From NCBI GenBank assembly GCA_030159075.1, contig BROG01000140.1, positions 764,001 through 828,000 on the forward strand: 64,000 nucleotides of DNA, given 5' to 3'. The position numbers and the translations under genes are program-made. This stretch comes from Atrina japonica. Taxonomy: Eukaryota; Mollusca; Bivalvia; Pterioida; Pinnidae. Each line of letters opens with the position of its first letter. Position 1 is the stretch's first letter. This document shows, piece after piece, positions 36,901-51,900 of this stretch. The notes below the pieces were generated by a model. The model was not told where the DNA came from. It was given only the letters and a program-made list of their open reading frames with translations, and did not search any database.

Positions 36901-39900
36901 AAGCCCTTTTATTAGGTAAATACAGTCTACTTTTAAAGCAGATCTCTCATGTCAAGTAAGAGATGTACTATAAACTGCTATAAATGACCTAATTGTGTGT
37001 CATGTTCCACCATTCTTCCTGCAATCGGAAGTTGTTTCATTTAATGGTAAATAGTTCAAAAATGCAAAATTAATGTACAACTGAACTATCTTGTGAGAAC
37101 ACACTCTGAACACCTCTTATTTCAGTAATCCTTTAGATAAAACCTGTTTCGAGATGCCTGTCTTTTAAGACCACATTTCATTGGCAAGTGGAATGGTCTT
37201 TCGAGACAGTTTGCACTATGCTTATGAAAATTAAATCAATGAAATACTTGACTTTGGGTCTTTGGATGTTAGATGATGTAAATCCTAGTAGGACATAATG
37301 TTATATCAAGTCCAAGTATTGATACAAAAACAAATAAAAGATTTAACGTACTTGATAGTATTGGAGATACTTTTTATATCACATAGTACGTTTCTGATGT
37401 CTTAATGTTTTCATCTGTACAGCTTAAAGGAAGAAACTTGAACAAGGGCCGAGATCATCTGATGTGGGTTCTCCTGCAGTTTATATCTGGAAGCATTCAG
37501 AAAAATCCTGTAAGTATATACAGTGAACCCTCTTTACAACGACCGTGTTTGTTCCCATGTAGGAATGACGTTATATCGAATTTGTCACTGTAATGAATTT
37601 GATGTGGTGGGCATTTTATAGTTAGCTCCCTTGAGTATCATTTACGCATATATTTGTACATGGAAATAAATAAACTTAAAACAACATTAAAATCTCCATA
37701 AAGATATATAAATAAAGTATATGCAAGTTAATCTTGTGAACATCAATGCACAATTATTTTTTCATTAAATCGGTCATAAATCAGTGATGTCATAAAATGC
37801 ATGAATCGTGTACAAAATGCCCGAATGTAATAGTATATCTCCAGATTCCGATTTAGACACTTTATTGCTAAAATAAAAAAATGCAGAGATTGCTGATACA
37901 ATTCTCTTAAAAATGCGTTTCATAAATAAAGTTTTAGTAAAATGTCTACTGCTATCGCAAGTACTGAAATAATTTAAAGATCCGCCATTGTAACCACATC
38001 GGAATGAACATGTAGCCTAACGGAACTTGTCAACTATGTGTATTTTTTATTCTTTATTTGTCAATCTTATTTTTTCAATTTGTACCCAGCTTGTATTTCA
38101 CTTCATGTCGGTTCAGTTCAAACAAAACCTACTGATGGTTTATAAACATTAGGCCTACTGACGTACAGGTAAGGGTGACTCAAGCGCTAATTGTTGACAC
38201 CTAGGCCATCACCTATCAGTGGAGAGTAGAAAACAATTGACAGTGTAATTGTTTTATTGACGATTATTTTTATCTATGAACTCAACCGTGAAGAAAATCA
38301 AGAATGATAACAATAGCCAGATCAGCTGGTGGGTTCTATGTTACGTCGTTGTAAAGAGTTTATTTACACTGAGTTTTGTACATTTGTTCCCGGAATCTAA
38401 TGTCGGAGTCGGATACCGAATATTCCGTTGTAATGAGTACTTTTTATGTACATGTACATTTGTTCCCGAGCAATCCTTGTCGGATACCAAATATTCCGTT
38501 ATAATGAATGTCGTTGTAAAGCGACTTTACTGTATATCACTGTAAAACAATTACAATAGCAGATAAAGATTGTATCTCCAATTTTCACAGAAAAGGTGAA
38601 TAATTTTTATTGGCTGGATTGCAATGCAAGTGTGGTCTATAGATTGGCGATGTCCATCTGTCTGTCCATCAACATTTTGGTTTAAGCAAATTCTCAGCAA
38701 TTGATAGAGGTGCAGATTGCCTGTAGGTTACTTCTGGCAAGTGCTTTTGAATTATGTAGGTTCCTGTGGCAAGTGCTATTAAATTATGTGGGTTTGAATT
38801 TTGTGGGGTGGATCAAAGTAGTAATTGGGGTGGGGGTAAACATTTGGTTAATGTTTCAGATTGAAGCAAGTTCTGGGCAATGGATAGAGATACAGACTTC
38901 AAACTTGGCCTGTAGGTTAACTGTGACAAGTGCAATTGAACTATATGAGTGGGTTTTTTTTGTTTTTTGTTTTTTTTTTGGGGGGGGGGGGGTTGATTAA
39001 AGTAGTAATTGGGGTGGGGATCAACATTTTGGTTAGCTTCAGGTTGAAGCAAGTTCTGGGTAATGGATAGAGGTACAGATTTCAAACTTGGCCTGTATGT
39101 TACCGTGGCAAGTGCAATTGAATTATGTGGGTGGATCAAAGTAGTAATGGGGGTGGGGATCAAAATGTTTGTTTGGTTGAAGCAAATTCACGGCAATAAA
39201 TTGAGGTACAGACTTCATACTTGGCCAGTAGGTTACCTGTGATTTTATGGTTTGAATTTAGGGGATGGGTCAAAGTGGGAGAGGATCAACGTTTTTGTTA
39301 AAGTTTCAGGTTGAAGTAAATTCTTGGCAATGGAAGGATATACAGACATCATATTTTTGTAATTATAAACAAAATATTTGGGTGAATAGTGCTCGAACGT
39401 TTTGACATTTTGTTTCAGGTAATTAAAATGAACCTAATAAGAAATAGTTCCAAACACATGGGCATTATACTTGCGTCTAATTTACTGATTAGAGTTTTCT
39501 TTGCAATCCGGCCTTACTGTCTTTAGCCGTTTTTTTTTTTTTTTTTTTTTGCTGTATAATACAATATAATAAGCGGCCAAGAATTTGCATAAGTAACCAT
39601 GGATGTTAATTAACACAAAATAACACATAAACTGATTGTTTCTTGACATTGTTTTGCTATGGTCTTTAATCAATTCCTAAGGATTCATAAGGGATAGTAA
39701 AATTAATCTGACATCAATGGATTTGAAGAGATTTGTTTACAAAGTCTTTAACAGTCTTGTTTGTCATTACATTGTGTGTAAATTTGTAGCTGAAAGACTT
39801 TCTGCCTGTCATGAAGTTGTATGATCTGTTATACAATGATAACAAAGCATTACCGATGCCTGATGTAACCAAGGCCCAATCAACACATGGTGTGGCTAGT

Positions 39901-42900
39901 ACATGTATTTGGATCCACCTCAATAAAAAGGCACAGACGGACAAAGTCAAGTTACACAGACCAATACCGTATGCTCTACAAGAACACTTGGAGTAAGTCA
40001 TTCTGTTTATAAACTGTATTGAAATGATTGAAGTATATGTTAATATTGCTGAGATCAAGATGTCAAGGGTGTGCATAATTGTGGATGGTATCTTTTTGTT
40101 AACAAGTTTTGACATTAAATCAATATTGGTAGGAAACTGCACATGTGTTCATCAACTTGGCATTCTTAAATGTAGTTTAACCAGGAACATTTGTGTTGAT
40201 TATGTGAGATCATAAAAAGTGTAGATTATACAAGCTGTTACTAACTGTAGATTATGCGAGATCATAAGAAGTGTATATTATACAAGCTGTTACTAACTGT
40301 AGATTATGCGAGATCATAAAAAGTGTAGATTATACAAGCTGGTACTAACTAGATTATGCGAGATCATAAAAAGTATAGATTTTACAAGCTATTACTATTC
40401 TTAAAGTATAAATTGTGTGAGATCATAAAAAGTTTAGATTATATAAGCTGTTACCAAGTATAGATTATGCAAGATCATAACTAGTTTAGATCATAGACAT
40501 GGATCATAAGGGATCTTATAAAATAAAGATAACATAGTGTAATGATCTAATTATGACTAAAACAAAACTCATAGAACAACCAAAACAAAATAAACTTTAC
40601 TTTAAAGTTATGCAGTAAGTTACATGTACATGATTAACAATTGTACCTTCACTATATGCGTATAAACAATTGTACCTTCACTATATGCGTATAAACAATT
40701 GTACCTTCACTATATGTGTATAAACAATTGTACTTTCACTATATGTGTATAAACAATTGTACCTTCACTATATGTGTATAAACAATTGTACCTTCACTAT
40801 ATGTGTATAAACAATTGTACCTTCACTATATGTGTATAAACAATTGTACCTTCACTATATGTGTATAAACAATTGTACCTTCACTATATGTGTATAAACA
40901 ATTGTACCTTCACTATATGTGTATAAACAATTGTACCTTCACTATATGTGTATAAACAATTGTACCTTCACTATATGTGTATAAACAATTGTACCTTCAC
41001 TATATGTGTATAAACAATTGTACATTCACTATATGTGTATTAACAGTTGTACCTTCACTATATGTGTATTTTCTTTGTGTACAATTTGTCACTTTTATAA
41101 CAATATCTGTTTATTTTTCTATTGCAGTTATTTGAAACAGAGTTTAAACAACAAAAATCTGTCCATGAATGACTACAAAATAGCACTTTTGTGTAATGCT
41201 TGTAAGTACTGTTTATACTTGATATGTGTTAGTAGTGTATGTGTGTTTTGATGTGTGTTAGTAGTGTGTGTGTGTTTTGATGTGTTAGTTAGTGTGTGTG
41301 TTTTTTGATGTGTTAGTGTCTGAGTATGTGTGTGTTTTGATGTGTGTTAGTGTGTGTGTTTTTTGATGTGTGTTAGTGTGTGTGTGTTTTTTGATGTGTT
41401 AGTGTCTGAGTATGTGTGTGTTTTGATGTGTGTTAGTGTGTGTGTTTTTGTGTGTTGTGTTTGCATGTGTTGATGTGTTTGTATATGTGATAGGGATTTA
41501 ACATACATAAATGACCTTCTGTATTTGATGAATCATCAGCAAGTGATAGTACATGTATGCGGGTTTGACAGTATAACAGGGGAATCTTTAATGAGGAAAT
41601 TTGTTCTTGGAGACTTGGTGGCAAAATGCGAGTTTGGCATTGGGGGCAAAAGGTCACGGAAAACTGTATATAAATTTCTAAGATTATGTATGTTTGGTAT
41701 TTCTGATGTATAAATGTATATTCTGTGATGCACTACTTATATGCACTGGTTATTTTCGTTGAATGTTATGGGGTTCAAGTAAGTACATAACTGTTCAGAT
41801 GTGACAAAAAACCTAGAAATGTCCATTGCTTCAAAATCTTCAGTGAGACCTTGAACATGACCTATAACTTACTATTAAATGTATTACTATATGCAGGGGT
41901 ATTAGTGTTTCATGAATACATCATGTTTTGATATTCTTTTGCAGACAGTACAAATAATGAATACTTCAATGTTCCAATGGGAAAACTTGTTGAGAGTATC
42001 TATGGAGATAGTAAACACACAGCACTGTTGCCAGGCAACTTGGTAGCTTCAGCACCAACACAGCCATTACCCATGAGTCTATTAGATTCTTTGACTGTGC
42101 ATGCAAAAATGAGGTAATTTTGACTACATATGTCTATGAGTATAAGAATTTGAACATGTGCATGTATTTTTGTGTGTATACAATTAAGATATGTGTAAGC
42201 AGAATTCAATTTATATCCAATTTTTTTGCAAATTAAAAAAAGTCTCCATATTTTTACAAAGATTCATTGATCTTTCATATCAATGAAAAAAATCTTAGCA
42301 GTATGCTAAACGACAGACAACAGATATTAAACACTGCTGTATATCTATACTAGTGAACAGCAAATGAGAACAGTGATGTGACTATTTCTTATAATGGCCC
42401 TAAGATGGTAAATCTAGGTTGTCTTGTTTTTAAATGGTATATCAGTCCACAACTTTCACCTTTTCCAGAATTTTGATAAAAAGGGAGGCTTAATGTTTTG
42501 CAAAAATTAGATACTAGGTCTATTGATAATTTTGACATATTTCCAAACTAGTATATGAGAGTTTTTGAAATTCACTGGTCCTAGGCGACATACAAGCGCA
42601 GGTAGGACATCCGCGCCAAGTTAAATTCTTACCGTCAGGCGTAATTCTCTTACTCGTAACCACAGTTATGCAGCTAAAGCGTGCCATGCACATCCGGAGT
42701 ATATGCTCGGCCCCTTTTCAGCCAAAATTACGTAGGAGGAATTATATAGGTAAATCTAGGCCCACACTGCGAAGTCAGCCAAAAGAAAATACTAGAACAA
42801 AAACTCAATCGGCTGCTTCACGGGATAAACCAAAACAATTCCACGGGGTCATCTACAGATTCCCACACTCTCTAAACCGGGTCGAACTAATCACCCACCA

Positions 42901-45900
42901 CCATATTACCAACTCCCAAAGACTTAACAACAGATTCGGCATCCCTTCTCAGGTCATTGCTATCACTTTCAATAGTGATGCTCTCCCTAAAAGCATCATA
43001 CACAGAAATGTACAATATAGGGTAAAGGCCTACAATGAACGCTGCACTCCATACCAATCAAGACCCACTAACAACAGACCTCCCCTATTACCTACCCCCA
43101 CCAACCACCTACCAACCATAAATGTCACCTTCCCTCCTTCTACCTCACATGCACCAGTAGACAAAAAACACACATACGCTCAGATAGTCTCTCAGAAAAA
43201 ACACACTTGCAATCATACAATTAGAGATCAGATAAAACCGATCACCAGTCCCGTGGAGGCTCGGGTGGCTACCTTACTGGGGGCTGCCATTATGATAGCC
43301 AGAAATCCAGATATCAATGACAATAAAGTTCTCGAAACTATCTGGAAAATCGCCCATGACCCCACACATGGAATACCACGGAAGGAGACGGTCAGTGTAG
43401 GTACACAAACCGAGGGGATTACCGTCACTGTGCCGGAATCCACTCAGATAGACTCGGTAAATGAGTCCAGCGAGTCTTACCATATCAAGACACCTGATCT
43501 TGATAGGGCCACGTATCCGATGGTTGAGGACCTCCAGTCCTCAACTGAAAGCTTAGGCTATACCCCCCCATTCACACCCTATACACCATAAATTAAATTC
43601 GGGCATACATTTAAGTGACATTGAAACCACCACCCATATACCTGAAAAGAAAAAAAGGGGAAAAAATAAACCCCTAAAATCCTCTACACCAGTCAAGCAG
43701 CTTGTGTATAACACAAGATCTGCCCTATAGGCCATAAAAGGTGCCCCCCAAAAAATCATAAAGTGATATGGCAGGAATTAAAATTCTACAATGGAACGCC
43801 CGGGGTTTACTCAGAAACGGGAGTCCTTCGCACAATTAATTGAGAACGTCAAGCCTGACGTAATCTGCGTACAAGAGACCTATGTGTATATATACAAACC
43901 AGTACAAAATTTTCTTTGGCCAGTGAAATTCCTTTATTCACTGGTCCAGTTGACCAGTAATTTTTTTTTTTATTTCAAAATGTCTGTGTTAGTAATCTGG
44001 TGTTGGTCAGATTTTCAAAGTGTCTGGTATATCTTGAAAAAATTGAATAAATAAATATAAATTTGAAGAAATAACGCATCAGGTAAGATCAGGGTCATTG
44101 GTCTTGTTCTGCATGTTCACTCAACAATATTGTTAGCTGGGGCATTTGTTTTTAACAGACACTTTTTGTTTACCTCCAGTTTAATCCATAGTATAGTACA
44201 CAGAGTCATGAGGCAGGCAAAGTCAAAGGCTACGATAGCTCACGCTCCGGCTTTACTTGAAACCTACAGTAGGTTACTAGTCTACATGGAAATTGAATCT
44301 CTTGGAATCAAAGGTTTTATAAGTAAGTAACAAGTTTCAAATTAAATTCAACACTTATTTTATGTGTGTGCGCGTATTGCATTATATATTTCATTTAAGT
44401 CCTCTTTCACAGTAGATATGGATTTGCTGGAACTTGCTCTCAATATTTAAAAAAACTGATGAATATTTTTTATGATATAGGGGATCATGACAAAGTCAGG
44501 TAAAGAAAAAGAATTTTATAAATGTATGATAAGCCCTTTCTTATCTATGTAGGTCAGTTGCTACAGATTATATATTAGATAATGGTATATGTAAATCCTT
44601 TCTTATCTATATAGATCAGTTGCTACAGATTATATATTAGATAATGATATATAAAAATCCTTTCGTATCTATATAGGTCAGTTGCTACAGATTATATATT
44701 AGATAATGATATATGTAAACCCTTTCTTATCTATGTAGGTCGGTTGCTACAGATCATATATTAGATAATGATATATGTAAATCCTTTCTTATCTATGTAG
44801 GTCAGTTGCTACAGATTATATATTAGATAATGATATATGTAAATCCTTTCTTATCTATGTAGGTCAGTTTCTACAGATTATATATTAGATAATGATATAA
44901 GTAAATCCTTTCTTATCTATGTAGGTCAGTTGCTACAGATTATATATTAGATAATGATATATAAAAATCCTTTCTTATCTATGTAGGTCAGTTGCTACAG
45001 ATTATATATTAGATAATGATATATAAAAATCCTTTCTTATCTATGTAGGTCAGTTGCTACAGATTATATATTAGATAATGATATATAAAAATCCTTTCTT
45101 ATCTATGTAGGTCAGTTGCTACAGATTATATATTAGATAATGATATATGTAAATCCTTTCTTATCTATGTAGGTCAGTTGCTAGAGATTATATATTAGAT
45201 AATGATATATAAAAATCCTTTCTTATCTATATAGGTCAGTTGCTACAGATTATATATTAGATAATGATATATAAAAATCCTTTCTTATCTATGTATTGCT
45301 ACCAGTTATGTGTTACATTATGATATGTGTAAACCCTTTCTAATTAAAATAGGTCAGTTGCTGCCAACTGTTTTCCAGAGCAATGCGTTGGGAATTCTTC
45401 ATACTCTGTTGGAAATGTTCAGCTACAGACTTCACCATACACAGCCTCATTACAGAGTTCAACTGTTAGGTCATCTGCATACATTAAGTCAGGTCCCACA
45501 GACCAATCAGAATCAGTTGCATTTATGGTAAGGAAATATACAGCCAGAAGTGTGTGCAGTGTGCTAACCCTAACCCTAACCCTGTTCAAAAGTCTTTTTT
45601 TCTAAAAATTTCAGCAGTGTGTTAGAAAAGTCATCAGAAATTTTGCTACAGGCATATGTATAAACATGTATTTTGAATGAAGGGCTATGTTAAAGTAATG
45701 TCTTAAAAATAAGTGAAATCTACTGCTATCTTATACAGGGATTGAATTTAGCATTTCCATCTCACTAGTCAGTCAGACTAGATGGAAACAAATTTTACTA
45801 GTCTAACGACAAACTCACTAGCCCCAAAGTGGTATAATGAATTGCAAATTTGGCACACACAGCGCTCTACAATGCGACCAAATCACTCGCAAATGCGACC

Positions 45901-48900
45901 ATTTTTTAGATTTTGACGAGTGTTTATCCTCATCCAGTCGCCACATTGCGACCAGTTTGCGCTTTACAACAAACATTTGGTTATTTAGTTTCGATAAACT
46001 AAAGCATCTAACTCACGTGGATTACTGTATAAAAGCATGTGTGCTCTCATGTTTTCGACTTGAAATTTTTCTAACAGCATACGATGACATTTTCTTTTCT
46101 CGGTTGATTTCAACAGAAGCATCATTAGACACTACTAAGTTTAAACGATCTTGGTTAAAGGAATACTGGAATTGAGTTATGGCTAGTGTTCGACTAGGCC
46201 GAACTTTCTGCCCTGATTTCGATTTTGATTTAAGCGAGGGGGCCTCCGTGGCAGAGTGGTTAGAGCATTGCGCTTTAAATCACAAGGCTCACCCCGGTTT
46301 GAATCCCGCTAGGATCATTTCGAATTAGTGGGAAAGTTTGCCAGTTTTCTTGCAGAAGGTCGGTGGTCTTTACCCAGGTAACCTGGGTTTCTCCTCCACC
46401 AACAAAAACTGGACGCCATCATATGACTGAAAGATTGTTGAGTATGGAGTAAAACAAAAAATCAAATCAAATCATTCAAGTGATTTTTAAGGGGTAAAAT
46501 CAGGGCAGAAAGTTCGGCCTAGTGTTTGATGAGGAGGGCAGGCAAACCACAGCCTAATCCCATAGGGGATTCTGTCATGGCTGTTTTATTGTGTTGCCCC
46601 ACGATAAAACAGCCATGACAGAATCCCCAAAGGGATTAACCACAGTTGGAACTGGAAATTTTATCTGTAAATTAAAATCGAGAGTCAAACACCTGATCGT
46701 CAGACAAACACCTATAAACTAAAGAACTTTATAGGTGTTTGTCTGATGATCAGGTCACGGGTGTTTGACTCTAGATTGTAACTTACAAACAAAATTTACA
46801 ATTCTTGTGGGCAGACTCTGTTTTGTAAATTCTGTCGAAAAGAAAGCGGTGGTAAAAATTTAAAAACAAAGTTTAAGGTTGCCTCAACATTAGAGCAACA
46901 AATGTGAAAAATATAGGCATATAAACACTCCTGGATTGAGAAAAAAATGCACAAAAAGGTTAACATGCGCAGTTAATAAACTTGTTTAAAATGGACTGAA
47001 ACAATAATAAATATATATAATAATATTTTATTTCATTTCTGTATTTTCATCCAGTGGATTTTTATAAGAACATGCACACACACACACACACACACACACA
47101 CAGATATATTGGCGAGTAAAAGTTCCTGGCCGGCTAGTAAAATTTCTGGTTCACTGGCCAAATGAAGAGTGAATTTTTTTAGTGTTGTAGACCCCTGACA
47201 TATTTACTGAATTGGTAACAGAATTCATTACTTATCTATTGGTTTTTTTTTGTATTCTCGTGAGTCAAAGCTACTATCATCATTTTAGTTTTAGTTGAGA
47301 AAAACATTTAAGGGACTGATTAGGTAATTCTGGTGCTCACTGTACATACACACTTTCATTAATTGCTCATGTTTATATAATTGTAATGTTTATACAGATT
47401 TTCTACTTGTCAACCAGATTAGCTGAAGCACAATCTTGACATGTCCAATGCAAAACTTACAGACTACTGCTAATTTTTAACCCTGTTATATGATCTGTAC
47501 TTAGTAGTACAAGCACTTATATATGCTTGTTGAATGTGATTTACACCACAATAAACAAGATCTGTTTTACAGTTCTGGTCAGTTTTTAATGGTGAAGGAA
47601 AACACATCTTTAGATTGTAACCAGGGAAAGTGGCCATAAGGGATCCTCTCAGTGTCACAAGTAAATGTTGGTGATCTTACATATGACACTTACATCCTAT
47701 ATCTCATTAAAGGAAACAAAAAGTAAAAATATCTTACTGATACTGTATACCTGGAAATTTATGTTTTGGTTATTTCTGCCCTGGTTATTTCTACCCTGGT
47801 TATTTCTGCCCTGGTTATTTCTGCCCTGGTTATTTCTACCCTGGTTATTTCTACCCTGGTTATTTCTGCCCTGGTTATTTCTACCCTGGTTATTTCTACC
47901 CTGGTTATTTCTGCCCTGGTTATTTCTGCCCTGGTTATTTTTGCCCTGGTTATTTTTGCTCTGGTAATTTCTGCCCTGGTTATTTTCGCTCTGGTTATTT
48001 TCATCTTTTTACAACAGAAAACATATTCACTCGTCTTTAATTTGCCCTAAATTACCATTGTCTCATTGATGACATGTGTGTCCTGGCATCAAATGCCTTC
48101 AGTTATTTAATTTTTTAAATTTGCTCCCTCATCTTAGCATGAAAATGGCCAAAATTAAACAGGAGCAAAACTTTTCAAGGTATACAGTGTTACATAGGTC
48201 CTTATGTCAAAATGTTTTGATTCTCACCTTGAGCTGAAATCTGCAGACAAGCAAAACGTTTGGATGAAACACATAATATCCCCACAAGTAGTCATATGAT
48301 TAATGTTTGATCTCTCTCTGTAGTGTGGAAAGTACAGCATTAAGGTTGATCACAGGACTAGGAAGTTTTGAGGTACAGCCACAACTTTCCCGATTGTTCA
48401 ATGAACCAAATCGCCCTAGCTTCCTGTCCAATGATTCAGAAGAACTCAACAGAGCACTGGTGTTAACACTTGCTAGAGCAATGCATGTAACAGGTATGGT
48501 ATTACTAAGGTTTGTTTGAATTAAAGAAATTCTAAACCATTGTTGAAACAAGTACTCTCTTTGTCTTTCACAGAAGTCCCTTACTTCATATAACAAGACA
48601 GATTGGTTTGTCTTGACATTACTAGCATCTGTCACATACATTGTGCCTCGGTTGACTCAAAAGGTTGGTGAATTTTTATTGCTGCTAATGACAAAATATC
48701 CACCCTGAGTGGTCAGAGTGTCTCATGAAATTTATAGCAATCTATAGCAATTACTTTATAAACCAAAACCTTGTTTACTAGGACACAAAATCCAGTCCAT
48801 TTTGTTCATAAATCTTGACCTCATAGTCTAAACTGTTACAGAACAAGTCATTACATTTACATGGACATTAAACTGTTACAGAACAAATCATTACATTTAC

Positions 48901-51900
48901 ATGGACATTAAACTGTTACAGAACAAATCATTACATTTACATGGACATTAAACTGTTACAGAACAAATCATTACATTTACATGGACATTAAACTGTTACA
49001 GAACAAATCATTACATTTACATGGACATTAAACTGTTCACTGAACTTATTCTTTTTCACAGGGGTCGACAATTTTTCATCTAACTGGTTCCGCGAAATTT
49101 TGAATCAGATAATGCAGAGCACACAGCATAGTTGGCCAGCAAACACTCTTAATTGCTTTCCCCCGAGTTTAGCTGAATTTTTCCAGTCACAGCCTCCACA
49201 TAGAGAGGATAAAAATCTTCTTAAACGCAATGTGGATACAGAGTACAAGAAATGGAAAAGTAAGTACACTTACATAATCAGAGGATTCAAATGTTTAACT
49301 TGAAAATCTGAAAAATCAGTCTACTTTATTACAATTTTCATTATCTTTCATATTTCATTTTAATCATAAATTTATCTTATGTCACTTTAGTTGAGTGTTC
49401 TGTTCATAAATTTATAATTTATCAGAGATCCAAGGATGGTGCAAAAGGAGCAATCTTTTAAAATTACTTTCATAATTGAATAAAGTAAATGAATTCAGGT
49501 CAAAGTATAAATCAGTGTTTATGTATGATTTTAATGATTTGGCGTTGTTGTTGTTGATATTGGTGACTTTTTTACTATCTTGTCACGTAATTGTAATTTT
49601 CATCCACAGGTATGGCCAATGAAACTGATATTATAGCACACTTCTCAATGCAAGGGTCTTCACCTCTGTTTCTGTGGTAAGCAAGCTCACAAGTAACATT
49701 GTCACTTAATGATGTAAATAAACCAAAACACATTTGATATTCTCATAATGACATGTATAATAAGAATTATTATATAGTTGATATTTTCTGAAGTCATCAA
49801 ACTTCACCAATTTTTCACAGCAATCAGTCTTAAATTGTGTGATAGTATTTGCTAATCCTGACACATTGTATGGACCTGTAGGAAACTATCTCTATGGTGA
49901 CATTAGATAAATATGATTTGTCACAAAGGTTTAACGTGAATTATACTAAGAAAGGTTCTTTTATGTGTCATATCTACTATGACTTTGGACCAAATGTCCT
50001 TTGGAAGAGACAGTAAAAAGCAAGGTCCCATGTCACAGTAGGTGTCAGCATGTTAAAGAACCCTCACTGCTCAATGGCCTTAAGTGCCGAGCATAGGCCA
50101 AAAAATAAAAACCCTTCACTGGCATTTGTCTCCATGAGTGAAAGATTTTTAAGTGGGACATTAAACAATAAACAAACAATCCCTATGTGTCATATCTACT
50201 GTGACTTTGTCATATCTACTATGACTTTGGACCTAATATCCTTATGTGTCATCTACTATGACTTTGAACCTAATGTCCAAATGTCATATTTTCTATGACT
50301 TAGGACCTAATGTCCTTCTATATGTCATATCTTCTATGACTTTGGACTTATTGTCCCTATGTGTCATATCTACTATGACTTTGAACCTAATGTCGAGGTG
50401 TCATATATACTATGACTTTGTACTTGATGTTCCAATGTGTCATATATACTATGACTTTTGACCTTGGTTTTAAGTATTATCTCAAAAACTTTTGACTTTA
50501 ATCATACAGAGAAGGGTTGAGATGTCATCCAGATTTAAACTTGAAACATTCCACCTATGAGATAGAACATTTTGCCACTTGGCCACTTGGAGCAATTTAC
50601 CAATTTCAAAATCTGTAGTCTAAAGCGTCTGCTCAGCTTAATATAAATTATCATTTGTAAAGTTGACCAAACTTATGACTTATTGATTTTTCAGCATCAT
50701 CTGGAAAAATATGCTGGAAGAAAATAGAGTCCCATCAACAGCATACAAGTATGTTTATGAAGCCCATTACAAATTATTGGATCTCAGGGAAATCTATAAA
50801 ATGACAAAAATATTATATTACATATTGTTTAATGTTTTTGCAATGATCGACGTCAAATGAATAATATTGTTGTTCAAGAGTGAGATCAAAATTATGGAAC
50901 AATTTAGACACTGCTGACAAATAAAGCTTCTATTTTAAAGGAAGCATGGAGACTATCATAGTCATGGGATGTAGACAGACTCTGGTATCTAGTAAGGCAC
51001 TAAAAGTTATAGAATCCCCATTTATATTAATCATGTGATGTAGACTGAGTACCAAAATCCTATGTCTTGTAAGATACTATAAATAAAAAAACCCATACTG
51101 CACATTTGATAACATAATTATAAATTTACTGCACTCTTTTGAGAAATCTGCATAAGAAAAACACAACACTGCGCTAAACAATAATAAACTAAAATAACAA
51201 CAGTGCACTAAACAATAATAAACTAAAACAACAGTGCACTAAACAATAATAGACTAAAACAACAACAGTGCACTAAACAATAATAGACTAAAACAACAGT
51301 GCACTAAACAATAATAAACTAAAACAACAGTGCACTAAACAATAAACTAAAACAACAGTGCACTAAACAATAACAAACTAAAACAACAACAGTGCATTAA
51401 ACAATAATAGACTAAAACAACTGCACTAAACAATAATAGACTAAAACAACAGTGCACTTAACAATAATAAACTAGAACAACAGTGCTAGACAATAATAAA
51501 ACAAAACAACAACAGTGCACTAAACAATAATAGACTAAAACAACAACTGTGCTAAACAATAATAAACTAAAACAACAACAGTGATTAATAGACTAAAACA
51601 ACAGTGCACTTAACAATAATAAACTTAAACAACAACATTGCACTAAACAATAACAAACTAAAACAACAGTGCATTAAACAATAATAAACTAAAACAACAA
51701 CAGTGCACTAAACAATAAAATAAAACAACAACAGTGCACTAAATAATAATAGACTAAAACAACAACTGGACAAAAAACTAAAAAACTAAAACAACAACAG
51801 TACACTTAACAATAATAAACTAAAACAACAACAGAACACTTAACAATAATAAACTAAAACAACAACAGTACACTTAACAATAATAAACTAAAACAACAAC

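Larger units (their letters stand above)
42570..43890 (+). mobile_element. LINE fragment in MED23 intron 14
   Basis: 5' part of a non-LTR retrotransposon: an intact ORF1 (42668-43591) and the first residues of an APE-type endonuclease ORF2. The rest of ORF2, including the reverse transcriptase, is missing. It is inserted in the same orientation as MED23, and its base composition is visibly C-richer than the flanks. Left boundary approximate. Confidence 0.75.

Noticed and set aside
38813..39163. 116-codon minus-strand frame with TYRPSLKSV repeats
   Set aside because: Generated by the long-period tandem repeat in intron 11.
39811..40142. 142-codon minus-strand frame opposite exon 12
   Set aside because: Antisense shadow of a conserved MED23 exon; the plus-strand reading is clearly the coding one.
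44535..45300. CRISPR-like or duplicated-exon array
   Set aside because: There are no variable spacers, and the units carry only a splice junction and about 12 coding bases, not a complete exon.
47665..48050. Repetitive 80-100 codon frames (LVISA/LFLPW types) on both strands
   Set aside because: Translation of a 15-bp minisatellite; no start context or homology.
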